From positions 10,992,416-11,056,415 of the forward strand of contig CM026567.1 of assembly GCA_015143295.1 (NCBI GenBank): a stretch of DNA of 64,000 nt. Direction: 5' to 3'. The translations under genes and the position numbers were made by a program. The DNA comes from Tetracentron sinense (taxonomy: Eukaryota > Streptophyta > Magnoliopsida > Trochodendrales > Trochodendraceae). Shown here piece by piece: positions 8,183 to 19,337 of this stretch; the stretch's first letter is position 1, and every line of letters begins with the position of its first letter. Under the pieces are notes generated by a model, which had not been told where the DNA came from, did no database searches, and worked only from the letters and a program-made list of their open reading frames with translations.

Positions 8183-10760
8183 GTTTGTCCATCCGTCTGT
8201 GGATGAAAAGCGGTGCTGAAATCAAGTCGGGAACCCATAGCCTCCTGGAAGCTTTTCCAGAATCGTGATGTGAATCTTGGATCCCGATCTGACACAATAC
8301 TAACGGGCACTCCGTGCAACCTCACCACTTCCTTGATGTACAAAGCGGCTAACTGACTAGAGTTGAAAGTAGTTCGGTAAGGTAAGAAGTGAGCGGACTT
8401 CGTCAAACGATCCATTACTACCCATATCGCATCTGAGCCCCGTGCCATCTTTGGCAAGCCAACTATGAAATCCATGGATATGTTCTCCCATTTCCATTCG
8501 GGAATCGGAAGGGACTGTAATAGACCTGCGGGCCGCATGTGTTCTGCTTTTACCTGTTGACACACCAAGCACCGTGCAACATATTCCGCAACCACCCTCT
8601 TCATATTCCGCCACCAAAAGTGACTCTTGAGGTTCCGGTACATCTTTGTACCCCCTGGATGCACTGTGTACTTCGAACAGTGTGCTTCATCCAAAATCTC
8701 TCTTCGAAGATCTGCATTGGCTGAGACGCACAGCCTTCCCTTGAATGTGATAGCACCCTGACTAGTGAGAGAGAAGTCCTCACTACCCTTAGCAACTTCC
8801 TTGTCCCGATAAGCCAATAATTCAGCATCCGTGGCTTGGTATTCTTGGATCAAATCTATAATGTATGGCCGAACCGTGACATTTGCCAAGATAGGACTAC
8901 GAACAGAGTCATTCACACTAATGTCTAGATTTGCCAAGTCTTCAAGTAGCTTCCATTCCTGCACTAACATGCATGCTAATAACCCCGGAGGTCTTCTACT
9001 CAAAGCATCAGCCACTACATTTGCTTTACCCGGGTGGTATTGAATGGTACAATCATAGTCTTTCAAAAATTCCATCCAACGCCGTTGCCTTAGATTTAAT
9101 TCCTTTTGGGAAAAGAGGTACTTGAGGCTCTTGTGGTCCGTATACACATAGAATTCCACCCCGTATAAGTAATGTCGCCAGATCTTGAGTGCAAACATGA
9201 CTGCGGCAAGCTCTAAGTCGTGCGTGGGGTAATTCTTCTCATGCTCCTTCAATTGCCTCGATGCATAGGCAATGACTTTCTTGTGCTGCATGAGGACACA
9301 CTCAAGTTCAACGTGTGAGGCATCACTATACACCTCATACCCATAAGGTCCAGATGGCACAGTAAGGACAGGGGCTGTAGTAAGCCTCTTCTTCAGTTCC
9401 GTGAAACTGATCTCGCACTTATCACTCCATACAAACTTGGCGTTCTTCCTTGTCAGGTAAGTGAGCGGTGCTGCAAGGCTAGAGAAACCCTCTACGAATC
9501 TCCTATAGTAGCCTGCCAACCCAAGAAAGCTGCGTATCTCTGTAACACTCTTGGGCTTCGCCCAACTCATAACTGCTTCGATCTTCTTCGGATCTACCGA
9601 GATACCTTCTGCAGAAACAACGTGGCCTAGGAATGCCACCTCTTCCAACCAAAACTCACACTTGCTAAGTTTGGCGTATAGCTTGTGCTCTCTTAGCATT
9701 TCCAAAGCAAGGCGTAGGTCTCGCATGTGATCTTCCCGTGTCTGGGAATACACCAAGATATCGTCGACAAACACTATTACGCATCGATCTAGATATGGCC
9801 GGAACACCCGGTTCATTAAATCCATAAAAGCTGCCAGCGCATTTGTGAGACCAAAAGGCATTACCAAGAACTCATAGTGTCCGTATCGAGTCCGGAAAGC
9901 CGTTTTGGGAATATCTTCCGCCTTAATCTTCAACTGGTGATAGCCCGATCGAAGATCTATCTTTGAGAAAAATCTCGCTCCCTTCAACTGATTGAACAAA
10001 TCATCAATCCTAGGCAAGGGATACCTATTCTTTATAGTGACTTTGTTCAATTGCCGGTAATCGACACACATCCGCATCGAGCCATCTTTCTTCTTAACAA
10101 ACAACACCGGGGCACCCCACGGTGAGACACTTGGTCGAATGAAGCCAAGGCCTTGCAATTCCTCCAACTGAGTCTTCAACTCCTTGAGTTCAATAGGGGC
10201 CATTCTATATGGAGCTCTGAAAACAGGAGCTGTGCCTGGTGCAAGCTCGATCACAAACTCAATCTCCCTATCTGGAGGCAATCCCGGCAACTCCTCTGGA
10301 AATACATCCAGGAATTCACTCACAACCAGAATAGTCGATGAGTCCTTTGCTTCAGGGTTCGCTAAGCTCAATGCCGCAAAACGAACGATATCTCTACTTT
10401 TTAACCCGCGAAAGTGGAATGGTTTTCCTTCTACTGGCTTGAAGAGTACCATTTTCTCAAAGCAAGCTACATGCCCATGATGTGCTGCTAACCAATCCAT
10501 TCCCAATATAACATCAAAGTCTTGGAATCCAAGGACGATGAGATCAACCGCCAACTTGTGGCTTCCAACTTGGACCACACTATTTCTATACACTTTATCT
10601 GCCAATACTGTTTTGCCGAGATGATTCGAAATGGCTAACTCCGGTTCTAACTGACTTGGCTCTACAGAAAAGCCTTCTGAAAAACTCGGCGAGACAAATG
10701 AATGAGTAGACCCGGTATCAATCAACACTCGAGCCAAATACTCATTTACTAGTAGGGTTC
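8183..10760 (-). CDS. pol: Pol polyprotein of A2 (protease, RT, RNase H, truncated integrase)
   Basis: Minus strand from the acceptor at 10761. Domains in order: aspartic protease ([11 protein letters not shown]), reverse transcriptase ([32 protein letters not shown] with the FVDD active site), RNase H ([24 protein letters not shown]), integrase zinc finger (HPGGTKMY... CLVCQQ) and the integrase core with its first two Asp ([17 protein letters not shown]). The frame ends in HPQTDGQT, one codon before the catalytic Glu, then runs into LTR sequence to 8056. It shares frame with gag because the 144-bp spacer has no stop here. RT carries NALAAF where C has NAPAAF. Confidence 0.93.
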
Positions 10761-10904
10761 CTGAAATTTTAACTAGCGGAGTTAATCCATGCATCAACAG
10801 TGTATACATGTAGGTATATATATATATAGCATACCAAGTACGTACACAAGGAATAAAACATAACATAACAATCACGAATAAAGAAAATAACTCCAAACGC
10901 GTAC
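10761..10904 (-). other. GT-AG intron-like spacer between gag and protease (A2)
   Basis: 144 bp starting GTACGCG after CAAG and ending AATTTCAG before GAACC. Same boundaries as A1 and C. It is open in the gag frame, so it would insert 48 hydrophobic, Tyr/Leu-rich codons if retained. Confidence 0.6.
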
Positions 10905-12153
10905 CTTGCACCACATCGTCAGATGCAAGTGCATCACCCTCTGTCAAGGCAAAAACTCGCCCCTGGTTCGCCTGGCGAGGCGGAGGTGTAGACCGGGTAG
11001 TCTGGGATGATGCCTGATATGATCCTGCTGGGTGTGCTGGGGGCCTAATCCCCTGAGACTGGCCTGGTAAATGCCGACTGGGGCAATCCCTGATCATATG
11101 GCCCTGGCGACCACAATGAAAACATCCACCCGATGCCCTTCGGCAATCTCCTGCTGGGTGCCTTCGGCCGCACGAAGTGCAGACCTCGTGTGTATAAGTC
11201 GGAGGGGCCGGAGGTGGAGCATACCTCATCGTCTGAGGTGCAACAAGCCGTGGGGCCGGAAGAGCCTGAGGTCGAGGTGCCTGTGGTACATACTGCCGTG
11301 GTGCTGGAGGCGCATAAGTCGGCCTCATCGGTGGTGCTGGCCATGTATACTGATAAGGGCCGGTACGAGCCCGCCTCTCTGGAGGTTCTGAACTACTGGC
11401 TTGGCCTCTCGCCAACTCTCTCTTCTTAGACACCGCTTCAGAATTGGCCCCGACCAATAAGGCCTTGTCTACCACTTCAGGGTAGGTAGCATGCTTGAAA
11501 ACAGAAACCTTCTCCATAATAACATCCTTGAGCACTTGCTCAAATCTTCTCGCCTTCATTGCCTCAGTTGCAACCATATGAGGCGCAAATCTCGACAATT
11601 CTGAGAACTTGGCCTCATAAGCGGCCATGGACATCGAACCTTGCTCAAGGTTGATGAATTCTCTCTCTTTCTTTTCCCGTGCACCGATCGGAAAATACTT
11701 CTTGTAAAAAGTATCTTTGAACTCTTCCCAAGTCCAAGGTTGACCCTGCATGGTCAAATCTCGCGTCCTCAATGCGGACAACCACCAATGGTGGGCTTCA
11801 CCCTCTAGCATCAAAACTGCCCATGCTACTCTATCCTCCTCTGTAGGCGAGAGGACCGCAAAAATCTTCTCCATCTGGAGGATCCACACCTCCGCAGCGA
11901 GAGGGTCCACACTCCCATGGAAGGATGGAGGCCTTAATCTCCTGAATGCCTCAACTCTAGCTGTACGATGTACTGGAGCTGCGGGCGGTGGAGTAGGTGC
12001 CGCCGACGATGGTATAGCTTGCCGAGCCGCCAGTATGCCGAGTGTCTCAGCAATAGAGCCTAAGACCTGAGAGAGGTCCGGCTGCTCATCCTCATCCCGT
12101 GAAGAAGAGGAAGCTCTGGTATGTGGTCCACGACCCCGTGTGTTCCGTCTCAT
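10905..12153 (-). CDS. gag: Gag polyprotein of A2
   Basis: About 416 codons from ATG at 12153, closely similar to A1 gag along its length. It has the capsid domain with WILQMEKIF and [11 protein letters not shown], a Pro-rich linker with tandem [15 protein letters not shown] text, a CTSCGRRH motif and the CCHC knuckle [14 protein letters not shown] (about 11085-11128). The start matches A1 and C. Gag continues without a stop through the spacer into pol, which in A1 and C is prevented by a stop. Confidence 0.93.
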
Positions 12154-12498
12154 GACTAAAGTCCTGAGAATAATAACACCACATGAGTCTAACTTGAAAC
12201 CACAGTTTATTTCAATACCATTTCACAATAATTCAATTTGTATTAGTTGTATAATACTAATATACATCACATCAAGTCATCAGAGTATTCATCACATTAT
12301 ACTTATACTTTAGTGTTCTGGCGTACCTAGGACCCGTACTTGGTTAAAGCAACCATTTTAGACTAAGACTAAAGTTTAGTCTTAAACTTGGAACCAGACT
12401 CTCTCCCGACTTACTTCCTTCCTAACTTGTTTCCTAACATATGCTCTTGTCAAGCCGTGGTATAAGATTCTAAGTGACCCTAGAGACCTAAAGCCTAG

Positions 12499-12510
12499 GC
12501 TCTGATACAA
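12499..12510 (-). other. primer-binding site of A2
   Basis: The minus strand reads TTGTATCAGAGC, the same one-mismatch iMet site as in A1, just inside the 5' LTR. Confidence 0.8.
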
Positions 12511-12817
12511 CTTCTGTCGTGACCCAAAACCCACCCTAGGAGTTAGAGTGAACTTTGGACGACTAATCATGGCTTACATGACTTGCTTGACAAACCAACC
12601 TGCAAAAACCCACAGAGCATATACAATAGAGGACATTATAGCGGAAACATAACCATAAAGCACAGCGGAAGTCTAACAACCTCTAAGTATATACACATGG
12701 AAATCCAAGTTTATACAAAGAAATCAAAACAAAGAAAGTGCGGACAGACCCGCCAAAATACATGAATGTATATCTCTCATCTCACCCACAGCTAATCCAC
12801 TCAGAATCTAACACCAC

Positions 12818-12937
12818 CTACTGATAACCCTCTACGGGAGGTTCCTCCAAAGGTTCCTCGATGTACTCCTCCTCCACCCAAGGGCTCGGAGCACAGACAT
12901 CAAAAGGAGCAGCTGCTCCGCCATCACCTGCCGACAT
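12818..12937 (-). CDS. small acidic ORF in A2 5' LTR (39 aa)
   Basis: Same as 7506-7625: ATG at 12937, PWVEEEY core, TAG at 12818. It lies 10-30 bp downstream of the conserved hairpin. Confidence 0.4.
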   Translation of the reverse strand: MSAGDGGAAAPFDVCAPSPWVEEEYIEEPLEEPPVEGYQ

Positions 12938-12947
12938 AAGAAGTACG

Positions 12948-12968
12948 GCTGAGCATGGAATACTCAGC
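12948..12968 (-). other. conserved LTR hairpin (A2)
   Basis: GCTGAG-9 nt-CTCAGC with loop TATTCCATG. Homologous hairpins lie at 18555-18575, 22427-22447, 29285-29305 and 31273-31293. Confidence 0.55.
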
Positions 12969-14369
12969 GGGTACTAAGCACTAACCAACAGTCATAGCAT
13001 ACGGATAGCATACATAAAGCAGGAGCAATTCATATATGTTAGACGGAAACAATTCATATCATACAAGGAAGTAAAGCAATTTATAATCATGCTTGTATTT
13101 CGTAGAAAGCCGATAAAACCTCTTGAAAACATCGTGCACTTGACTTGGCTTAAAATATCTTTTCGTACTTGAAAGCTTGTCGTGTTTGTCTTACTTGATC
13201 TTGTCGAGCGTGTCGTACGTGTCATGTCATGCGTGCTTGCTTGTGATCATGTAACTTGTGAGATACACTTGTGAGATATCCTTGTGAGATGCGCTTGAGA
13301 GATGCCTTGAGAGGGAAGGGAGACCCTTCTTTATGCAATGCACTTGCGAGGGAAGGGAGACCCTTCTTCATGATATGTATGTACTTGCGAGGGAATGGAG
13401 GCCCTTCTTCATGATATGCACTTGTGAGTGAGGGGAGACCCCTCGTGGAATGTTGGTTCTTGTTTTCTTGTGAAAAGCGAGGTAAAACATATCGTAGGAT
13501 ATGTCCCACCTCTAACCATGTTCTTGAAGACCTCGATAAATCATGTCAATGCATGCCGTGCTCGTGGGAACCGTGTACATACTTGCATTTAAATTTAAAT
13601 ATGACATTTGGGTAATTTCACAACACATATAACATCAATGATTGAGCAATGTAATATTCATATCATTTAGGGAAAGCAAGAAAACACACTATCATAGGCC
13701 CTAGCAATATTCATAATTTATTAGGCATGCATTTCCTAATTTACAACTCATTCTATTCACCTTGGCATTTCATCAAACATGGTGTGTTCATTATTCATTA
13801 TTCATTTAAACCTAAATCATGCTTGTCTAGGTGAGTTTACTCACATCATAAAGGTGTGTTTATTATTGATATAGTGCCCTCCCCATTTTAATCATCACAA
13901 CACAACCCTTGGCATCCAATCGCCCATTCTATCCCCATTCACCATTCACAACCATCCATCTCATAGCACATGTGTAAATGAAAGAAAATCAAAAGAAATA
14001 AAAGGAAAGGAGGAACTATAACTAGGAGGGTAGCAAGAAGTACCGACCTTGATCAAGTGAGGAAGAAATCCACTTCCAAAAACGACCGTGAGTTGCTGCC
14101 CTAGCTTGAGGAGATGCTCCTCACGAGTTTGTGCCTTGATCTTGAAGAAAAACGGGCTTGAGTTGAGTGTGGGTTCGCAAACCCCTTGATTTCTCTCCAA
14201 AAATGGAAACCCTAGGTTTAGGAATCGCCCTCTCCTCTCTTCTTATCTCCCAATCTCTCTAAGTGTTGAGAATGAGCCCTAAAGGCTCGGGTTAAACTCT
14301 TAAGGTAAGAATGAACCGACCAAAAGACCATAATACCCTTACTGAAATTTCTGCAAAAACACGAGTGTC

Positions 14370-14540
14370 GAACACGTTGAGCTGTGAACAGTGCTGAACA
14401 CGTTGTGCTGTGAACAGTGCTGAACACGTTGTGCTGTGAATAGTGCCGAACACGTTGTGCTGTGAACAGTGCCGAACACGTTGTGCTGTGAACAGTGCTG
14501 AACACGTTGTGCTGTGAACAATGCTGAACACGTTGTCCGT
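14370..14540. repeat. 26-bp tandem repeat in A2 U3
   Basis: About 6.5 copies of GAACACGTTGTGCTGTGAAC plus AGTGCT. It occupies the place of the palindrome array in other LTRs. Confidence 0.9.
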
Positions 14541-14548
14541 TGTCTTAT

Positions 14549-14640
14549 GTACAACGTGCCCGTTGTGAGCTGTACAACGTACCCGTTGTTTGCTGTACAA
14601 CGTACCCGTTGTCTGCTGCACGACGTACCCGTTGTCTGTT
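14549..14640. repeat. 23-bp tandem inverted-repeat units in A2 U3
   Basis: Four units of GTACAACGTACCCGTTGTCT plus GCT, each an inverted repeat ACAACG-4 nt-CGTTGT. Confidence 0.85.
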
Positions 14641-14744
14641 GCACAACGGATGCACAACGTATACGTTATCAGAGCTAGAGCTACGTTATCAGAGTACGTT
14701 GTCTATGCGTTGTCTGTGCCTTATCAGAGCACGTCGTCAGAGCA

Positions 14745-14838
14745 CGTCCTTAGTGCCTTCCGAGCTACGTCCTTAGCGCCTTCCGAGCTACGTCCTTAGC
14801 GCCTTCCGAGCTACGTCCTTAGTGCCTAACCGAGCTAC
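14745..14838. repeat. 23-bp tandem repeat in A2 U3
   Basis: Four copies of CGTCCTTAGCGCCTTCCGAG plus CTA. Confidence 0.85.
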
Positions 14839-15053
14839 GATTTCCTGTAGGTCCAGACTGTTTTGGCCATATCTTTTGACTCGTTCGTCCGATTTTGACG
14901 ATTCAACTTACGTTGGGTTCGTACTTCGAAAAGGAACATTTCTGACGTTTCAGAATTCCTAATTTCTTCCTTATTTATTAATTATACCTATTTAAAGGAA
15001 AAATGGCAACGAAAGTGTCATGCATTAAATGTGAAAAGGTCCGGGGCTCTACA

Positions 15054-16183
15054 TAAATCCATTAAAAAAGTACTTATGACATCCATTTGATATAGTTTAA
15101 AATCTTTAAAACTAGCATATGCAAGAAGCATTCTAATAGCTTCAAGTCTAGCAACTAGGGCAAAAGTTTTATCATAATCAATTCCCTCTTCTTGGTTGTA
15201 TCCTTGAACTACTAGTCTAGCTTTATTTTAAATGATGTTTCCACTTTCATCCTTTTTATTTCTGAATATCCACTTAGTACCAATTATAGATTACCTTTTA
15301 GGTCTAGGTACTATGTCTCACACTTGGTTTCTTTCAAATTGATTAAGTTTCTCTTGCATATCAATTCCTCAATATTCTTCATTAATTGTTTCAAGTGCAT
15401 TCTTAGGTTCAATTTATGAGAGGAAAGCAAGATTATTACAAATATTTCTTTTTGTTCTTACAGCTTGTTCCATATTTACAAGTATAAGATTTTTAAGATG
15501 ATCTTTTATTAATCTTCATGCCTTAGGAAGTTCATTATCTTCTTCATTTTCATTTAAGTTTTCAACTTCTAAGGTTTTATCATCATTATTATTGTCTTGA
15601 TTTTCATTATCATATTTATTGATTTCCAAATTTGCTATATCTTTAGATATATTTTCTACTTTATCATTTGGATCATCTTCATCAATTTTCTTAGATTCAA
15701 AAGGATTAGATTCATCAAATATTACATGCATAGATTCTTCTACAATTAGTGAAGTTTTGTTAAACACTCTATAAGTTTTGTTATTTGTAGAATAACCAAG
15801 AAATATTCATTCACTAGATTTTGGTTCAAATTTCTTTAAATTGTGTTTGTTATTTAGAATAAAACATTTACATTCAAACACTTTAAAGTAATCAATATTT
15901 GGTGATCTTCCTTTCCAAAGCTCATAAGGGGTCTTATTCAAATAACAACCCTATTGATTATATAGCAAGAAGTGTTAATGGCTTCAGCCCAAAAATAACT
16001 AGGTATTTTATGTTCATTTAGCAATGTTCTACCCATTTCTTGTAAAGATCTATTCTTTCTTTCAACTACCCCGTTTTGTTGAGGAGTTCTAGGGGTGGAG
16101 AAGTTATGGTTGAAACCATTTTCTTCACAAAAAGATTTAAGTTCTTTATTCTTGAATTCTCCACCTTCACTTCTAATATTATT
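15054..16183 (-). pseudogene. copia B2: integrase core end, hinge, start of reverse transcriptase
   Basis: Read on the minus strand. The segment 16183-15938 gives the integrase end (SEGGEFKNKELKSFC, TPQQNGVVERKNRSL, with the catalytic Glu). An acidic Asn/Asp-rich hinge lies at 15767-15516 (MFNKTSLIVEESMHVIFDES). The start of copia RT follows at 15300-15054 ([29 protein letters not shown]). Several stops and frameshifts separate the parts. It is bounded by S1 (16184) and A2 (15053). Confidence 0.88.
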
Positions 16184-17531
16184 TGTAGAGCCCCAGAATT
16201 TGGGTTCCCTGTTCATGTGAATAGGATAGTGAATAGTACACTTGCATAGGGTATGCAAAGGCCTAAAACCTTCCATGGGTCCTTGATTTGAGGAAAGTGA
16301 AGTGGGATTTTATATTTGTATGTTGAGTCTCAAAATAAGAGTATAAGTATACTCTAAGTATTTAAACACGTAGGTTATAAAATAACCTAAGTGTGAATGT
16401 AGAACCCTGGGAATCAATTTCACAATGCTGTGAATAGTGTCAGGGCATTGGAGTTGAAGGCCAAAAGTCTTCTTGTATTGTTATGATGTTATAGAAAAAT
16501 GATAACGAGGGTTTTTACTTGGAGTTTTGTTGGATAGAAATATGTGTGGTGTATGTCGGTGCGTTGAAACCAAGAATATGAAATGCTCTAAGTCCTTGGG
16601 AGTTTAAACAAAGTGTATGCATGACTCAAGGTATGAGGGTGATGAAGAAAAGATTAAAAGGACTCTAGAAAAAATTAAGTGGTGTTAGTGTGCAAAGGAA
16701 GGGTAAAGGAAATACTTTAAGTGGGTAAAAGCAATGGTATAAAATACCCAAAGTGCTTAAAGGGTTGTAAGTGAATAGTGTGTGAATAGTGCTGTGAGTG
16801 TTGTGAATAGTGTGTTAAGGCTTAAAACCTTGGGTTGGGTAATGGTTGTGGTATTATATGTGAAAGAGGATTTTGGTTTCTAATGAATGTTCATGGAATT
16901 AGGAATGTTTTAAAGTCTTAAGGGATTTCAATTAATGTTGTGAGAGTTAAAGCATAAGTTGTAAAAGTTATAAGTTTGAAAGAGAAAGGAACGCCTAAAC
17001 ATACCCTCAACTTTGAAGAGCTCTAGAATTCTCATCGCTGATCGGAATCGAGTGATTCTTAAATTTTTGCAAAGATATGGGAACCCTCTTTGAGGTTCAT
17101 GTTTATCACTTTTTCATATTTTGAGTAAAAGTTGGGTTAAATGTCAGATTTCCACAAACTGGTCTGCTGTAAATTTTGGTCTGCCGAAAGTCATCCCAGG
17201 AGCAGTCCACTTGTGGGCCCATTTAGACCATTTAGAACTCAAAATTAGACTTTGTAAAAATCATGAAAGTTGTTTCCCGTTGAATAAAGAATCCAACGCA
17301 AGTTGAATCATAAAAATTGGATAAGTGAGTCCAAATTTATGATCAAAATACTAAAGCAGGAAAAACCTGCCCAAGCAGAGGTCAATTTCGGCGACGAAAT
17401 GTGTTGGGGGCCGAATTTCGTCGACGAATTCTCAAAAATGAGCAAAAATACCCAGTAATGAGCTGTAACTCATCACTGACCTTGGGGGATATTTTTCTAA
17501 GATATTTTGAGATATATGGCAACCTTTAGGC

Positions 17532-17539
17532 TATAAATA
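17532..17539 (+). promoter_or_regulatory. TATA box of S1
   Basis: GGCTATAAATAGGG, about 100 bp downstream of the palindromes. Confidence 0.7.
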
Positions 17540-18590
17540 GGGTCTGAATTTCGTTTACCAAACCCTTGAATGTAATTGAGAGAGAGATTGAAGAAGAAGA
17601 AGAAGAAGAGAAACTTTGTTCATTTCCAACTGTTCTTCCCCAAGCTCAAGTGAGGTTCCAACCTTGTCAAGCTTCCTTCCTTTAGTGTTCTCAAGCTCAC
17701 AAATCATCACTAAGAGCTTGGAATTTCCCCAAAGGAATTCTGTTCGTGTTCTTGAAGAAGGGGGTTTTCAAACCTAGATTTTTCCAAGCTTCAACCAAGC
17801 TTTTCTCAAGCTTGATTCAGTGTACAGAAGTGTAAAAACTTCCTTTTAAAGGTAGATACACTCTACTACCAATCTTGCAATACTACTAGTTACCTTGGGT
17901 TGTTCTTTTTATTATCTACTATATATGTACCTTGATTTGTTATGTGGTGAAAGGTTGTGTTATACTTGGATGTAAGTGATCATTATGATGCACTCTAAGT
18001 GTTTGATTTAATGTCTTTAAGAGTTTTGGGTGTCAAAAATATGCTAGTACTCTTGTATGCTCATATGCTCGCATGTCTCGCATGAATCAATGTTTTCCAT
18101 GGATTTCTTCAATGCTACTAAAAGGGTTTTCGAACAAATGACTTATAAGGAATGATTCTAAACAACTCCATGATTGTCTAAGATCGGTTCACAAGCTCTA
18201 AGAATCATGATACACACTCACAAGAACTCCATGATATCTCTAAGATCGTCTCACAAGCTCTAAGGATCACGAATGAAATGCTTTAAGATCTCTCCGGTAT
18301 TGGATCTATGGTTTTGTTCTATGCTCTATGTCTCTACGGATCATAAAGGACTCTAAGTAACTCCATGAACTCTATGAACTCACAAGACTATGATTATCGC
18401 TTGACTCAAACGGTATTGGCTTTGGTTTTGGTTTTCGGATCTTGTCTCACATGCTATTTCACGGTTTCCACGCTCTTATATGTTTTAAGGATTTCATTCT
18501 CCATGATTCGCATGTTCTATGCTATTATTGCTTTATTGTTATTATTTTGTATACGCTGAGTATTCCACGCTCAGCGGATATTTGTTATTA

Positions 18591-18686
18591 TCGGTAGGTG
18601 CTCGGGTTCCTTTTGATTTGTGTGGCACGGAGCCTTGGGTTGAGGAAGAGTACTTTGACCCGGAGCCTTCCATGGATCATTATTAG
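18591..18686 (+). pseudogene. small acidic ORF in S1 without ATG
   Basis: Reads SVGARVPFDLCG...PWVEEEY...PSMDHY then TAG. The usual ATG TCG is TTA TCG here, and the hairpin ATG, which is in frame in this copy, is ACG. The core codons are still intact. Confidence 0.4.
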
Positions 18687-19023
18687 GATGATGGTTCATT
18701 AGATAAGTGTCGTGACTTCGGTTTTTGTTGATAGACAGTAGTTAGAAAGATACATGATGGTTTGTTAAGTGAGAGTGGGGCTTGTCCACTCCACCTTTTG
18801 GATACATACATGTATATTTCGTTGGTTCACACTTGGACCAAGTTATAGGAGTATTTATTTTGATATATTTTGTTTCCGCTGTGCATTGTAAATCGTTTCC
18901 ACTATGTATCTCTGTGTACTTTGATAGGTCTCTACGTGTGCCTTATGTATCATATGGATGTATGATACGGCGGTCACGATTCAAAGTATCCCTAACTCCT
19001 AGGAGGTATTTTGGGTCACGACA

Positions 19024-19337
19024 TTATTAATAGAGTAACCTTTCTCATTTTGAACTCTTTTACAAAAATTTTCAAACAAAACATGCACTTCACTTTTAGG
19101 AGATAGAAAAAAAAACACAAGTGAATTTAGAGTAATCATCAACAATAACAAATACATAAAGCTTACCACCTAAGCTAGCAACATCATTTGGCCCAAATAA
19201 GTCCATATGCAATAATTCCAAAGGCCTAGAAGTTGATATTTCTAGTTTCTTTTTAAAAGATGACTTAATTTATTTTTCTAGTTGGCAAGCATCACAAATT
19301 TTGTCTTTTGAAAACTTGGTTTTTGGCAAACCTTTCA
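19024..19337 (-). pseudogene. copia B2 integrase fragment
   Basis: The minus strand reads KTKFSKDKICDACQLEK, a stop, then LLHMDLFGPNDVAS and YVFVIVDDYSKFT. These are the last Cys pair of the zinc-binding domain and the first two catalytic Asp of the copia integrase. It is bounded by S1 and S2 target duplications. Confidence 0.9.

Larger units (their letters stand above)
7203..15053 (-). mobile_element. Ty3/gypsy element A2, internally deleted
   Basis: Flanked by the perfect 5-bp target duplication TAAAT (7198-7202 and 15054-15058). It has a 5' LTR of 12515-15053, leader with iMet primer site, gag, a GT-AG spacer, and pol truncated inside integrase. Pol is joined at 8182/8183 to the last 980 bp of the 3' LTR. 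The two LTR copies of that 980-bp stretch have no indels and about two mismatches by eye, so the insertion is recent. A deletion removed the end of integrase, the chromodomain region and the first about 1.56 kb of the 3' LTR, making it non-autonomous. Confidence 0.95.
12515..15053 (-). repeat. 5' LTR of A2
   Basis: 2539 bp, TGTAGAGCCCCGG (15053 downward) to ...GTCACGACA. It carries the conserved U3 block (about 14990-14851), U3 minisatellites instead of the ACCGATCGATCGGT array (14838-14370), donor-like AAG|GTCGGT (intron start 14047), minisatellite (13447-13305), hairpin (12968-12948), acceptor-like CAG|GT (12928) and the small ORF. No clear TATA box is seen where A1 has TATATAGG (region 14280-14330). 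Confidence 0.93.
16184..19023 (+). repeat. solo LTR S1 (gypsy-type)
   Basis: 2840-bp plus-strand LTR, TGTAGAGCCCCAG...GGGTCACGACA, flanked by the perfect 5-bp duplication TTATT (16179-16183, 19024-19028). No internal region, so it is the product of LTR-LTR recombination. It holds an internal copy of the LTR start (16398), the conserved U3 block (about 17285-17345, diverged), TTCGTCGACGAA sites (17388-17435), TATAAATA (17532-17539), donor-like AAAG|GTAGATAC (17851/17852), the hairpin (18555-18575) and acceptor-like TAG|GT (18597/18598). Confidence 0.95.

Noticed and set aside
8056..12153. A single uninterrupted 1365-codon gag-pol protein
   Set aside because: The frame is open only because the 144-bp GT-AG spacer has no stop in this copy. 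The spacer is absent from the conserved protein and the last about 42 codons are LTR sequence.
14370..14640. CRISPR-like array
   Set aside because: Units are contiguous without unique spacers and sit in an LTR of a plant element.
14218..14657. Long antisense ORFs in the A2 U3 repeats
   Set aside because: Open frames arise from the 26-bp repeats (VRHCSQHN and similar), with no start context or conservation in A1.
18555..18600. Hammerhead or other known ribozyme at the LTR hairpin
   Set aside because: The conserved CTGATGA and GAAA core of a hammerhead is absent. Only a simple stem-loop is supported.
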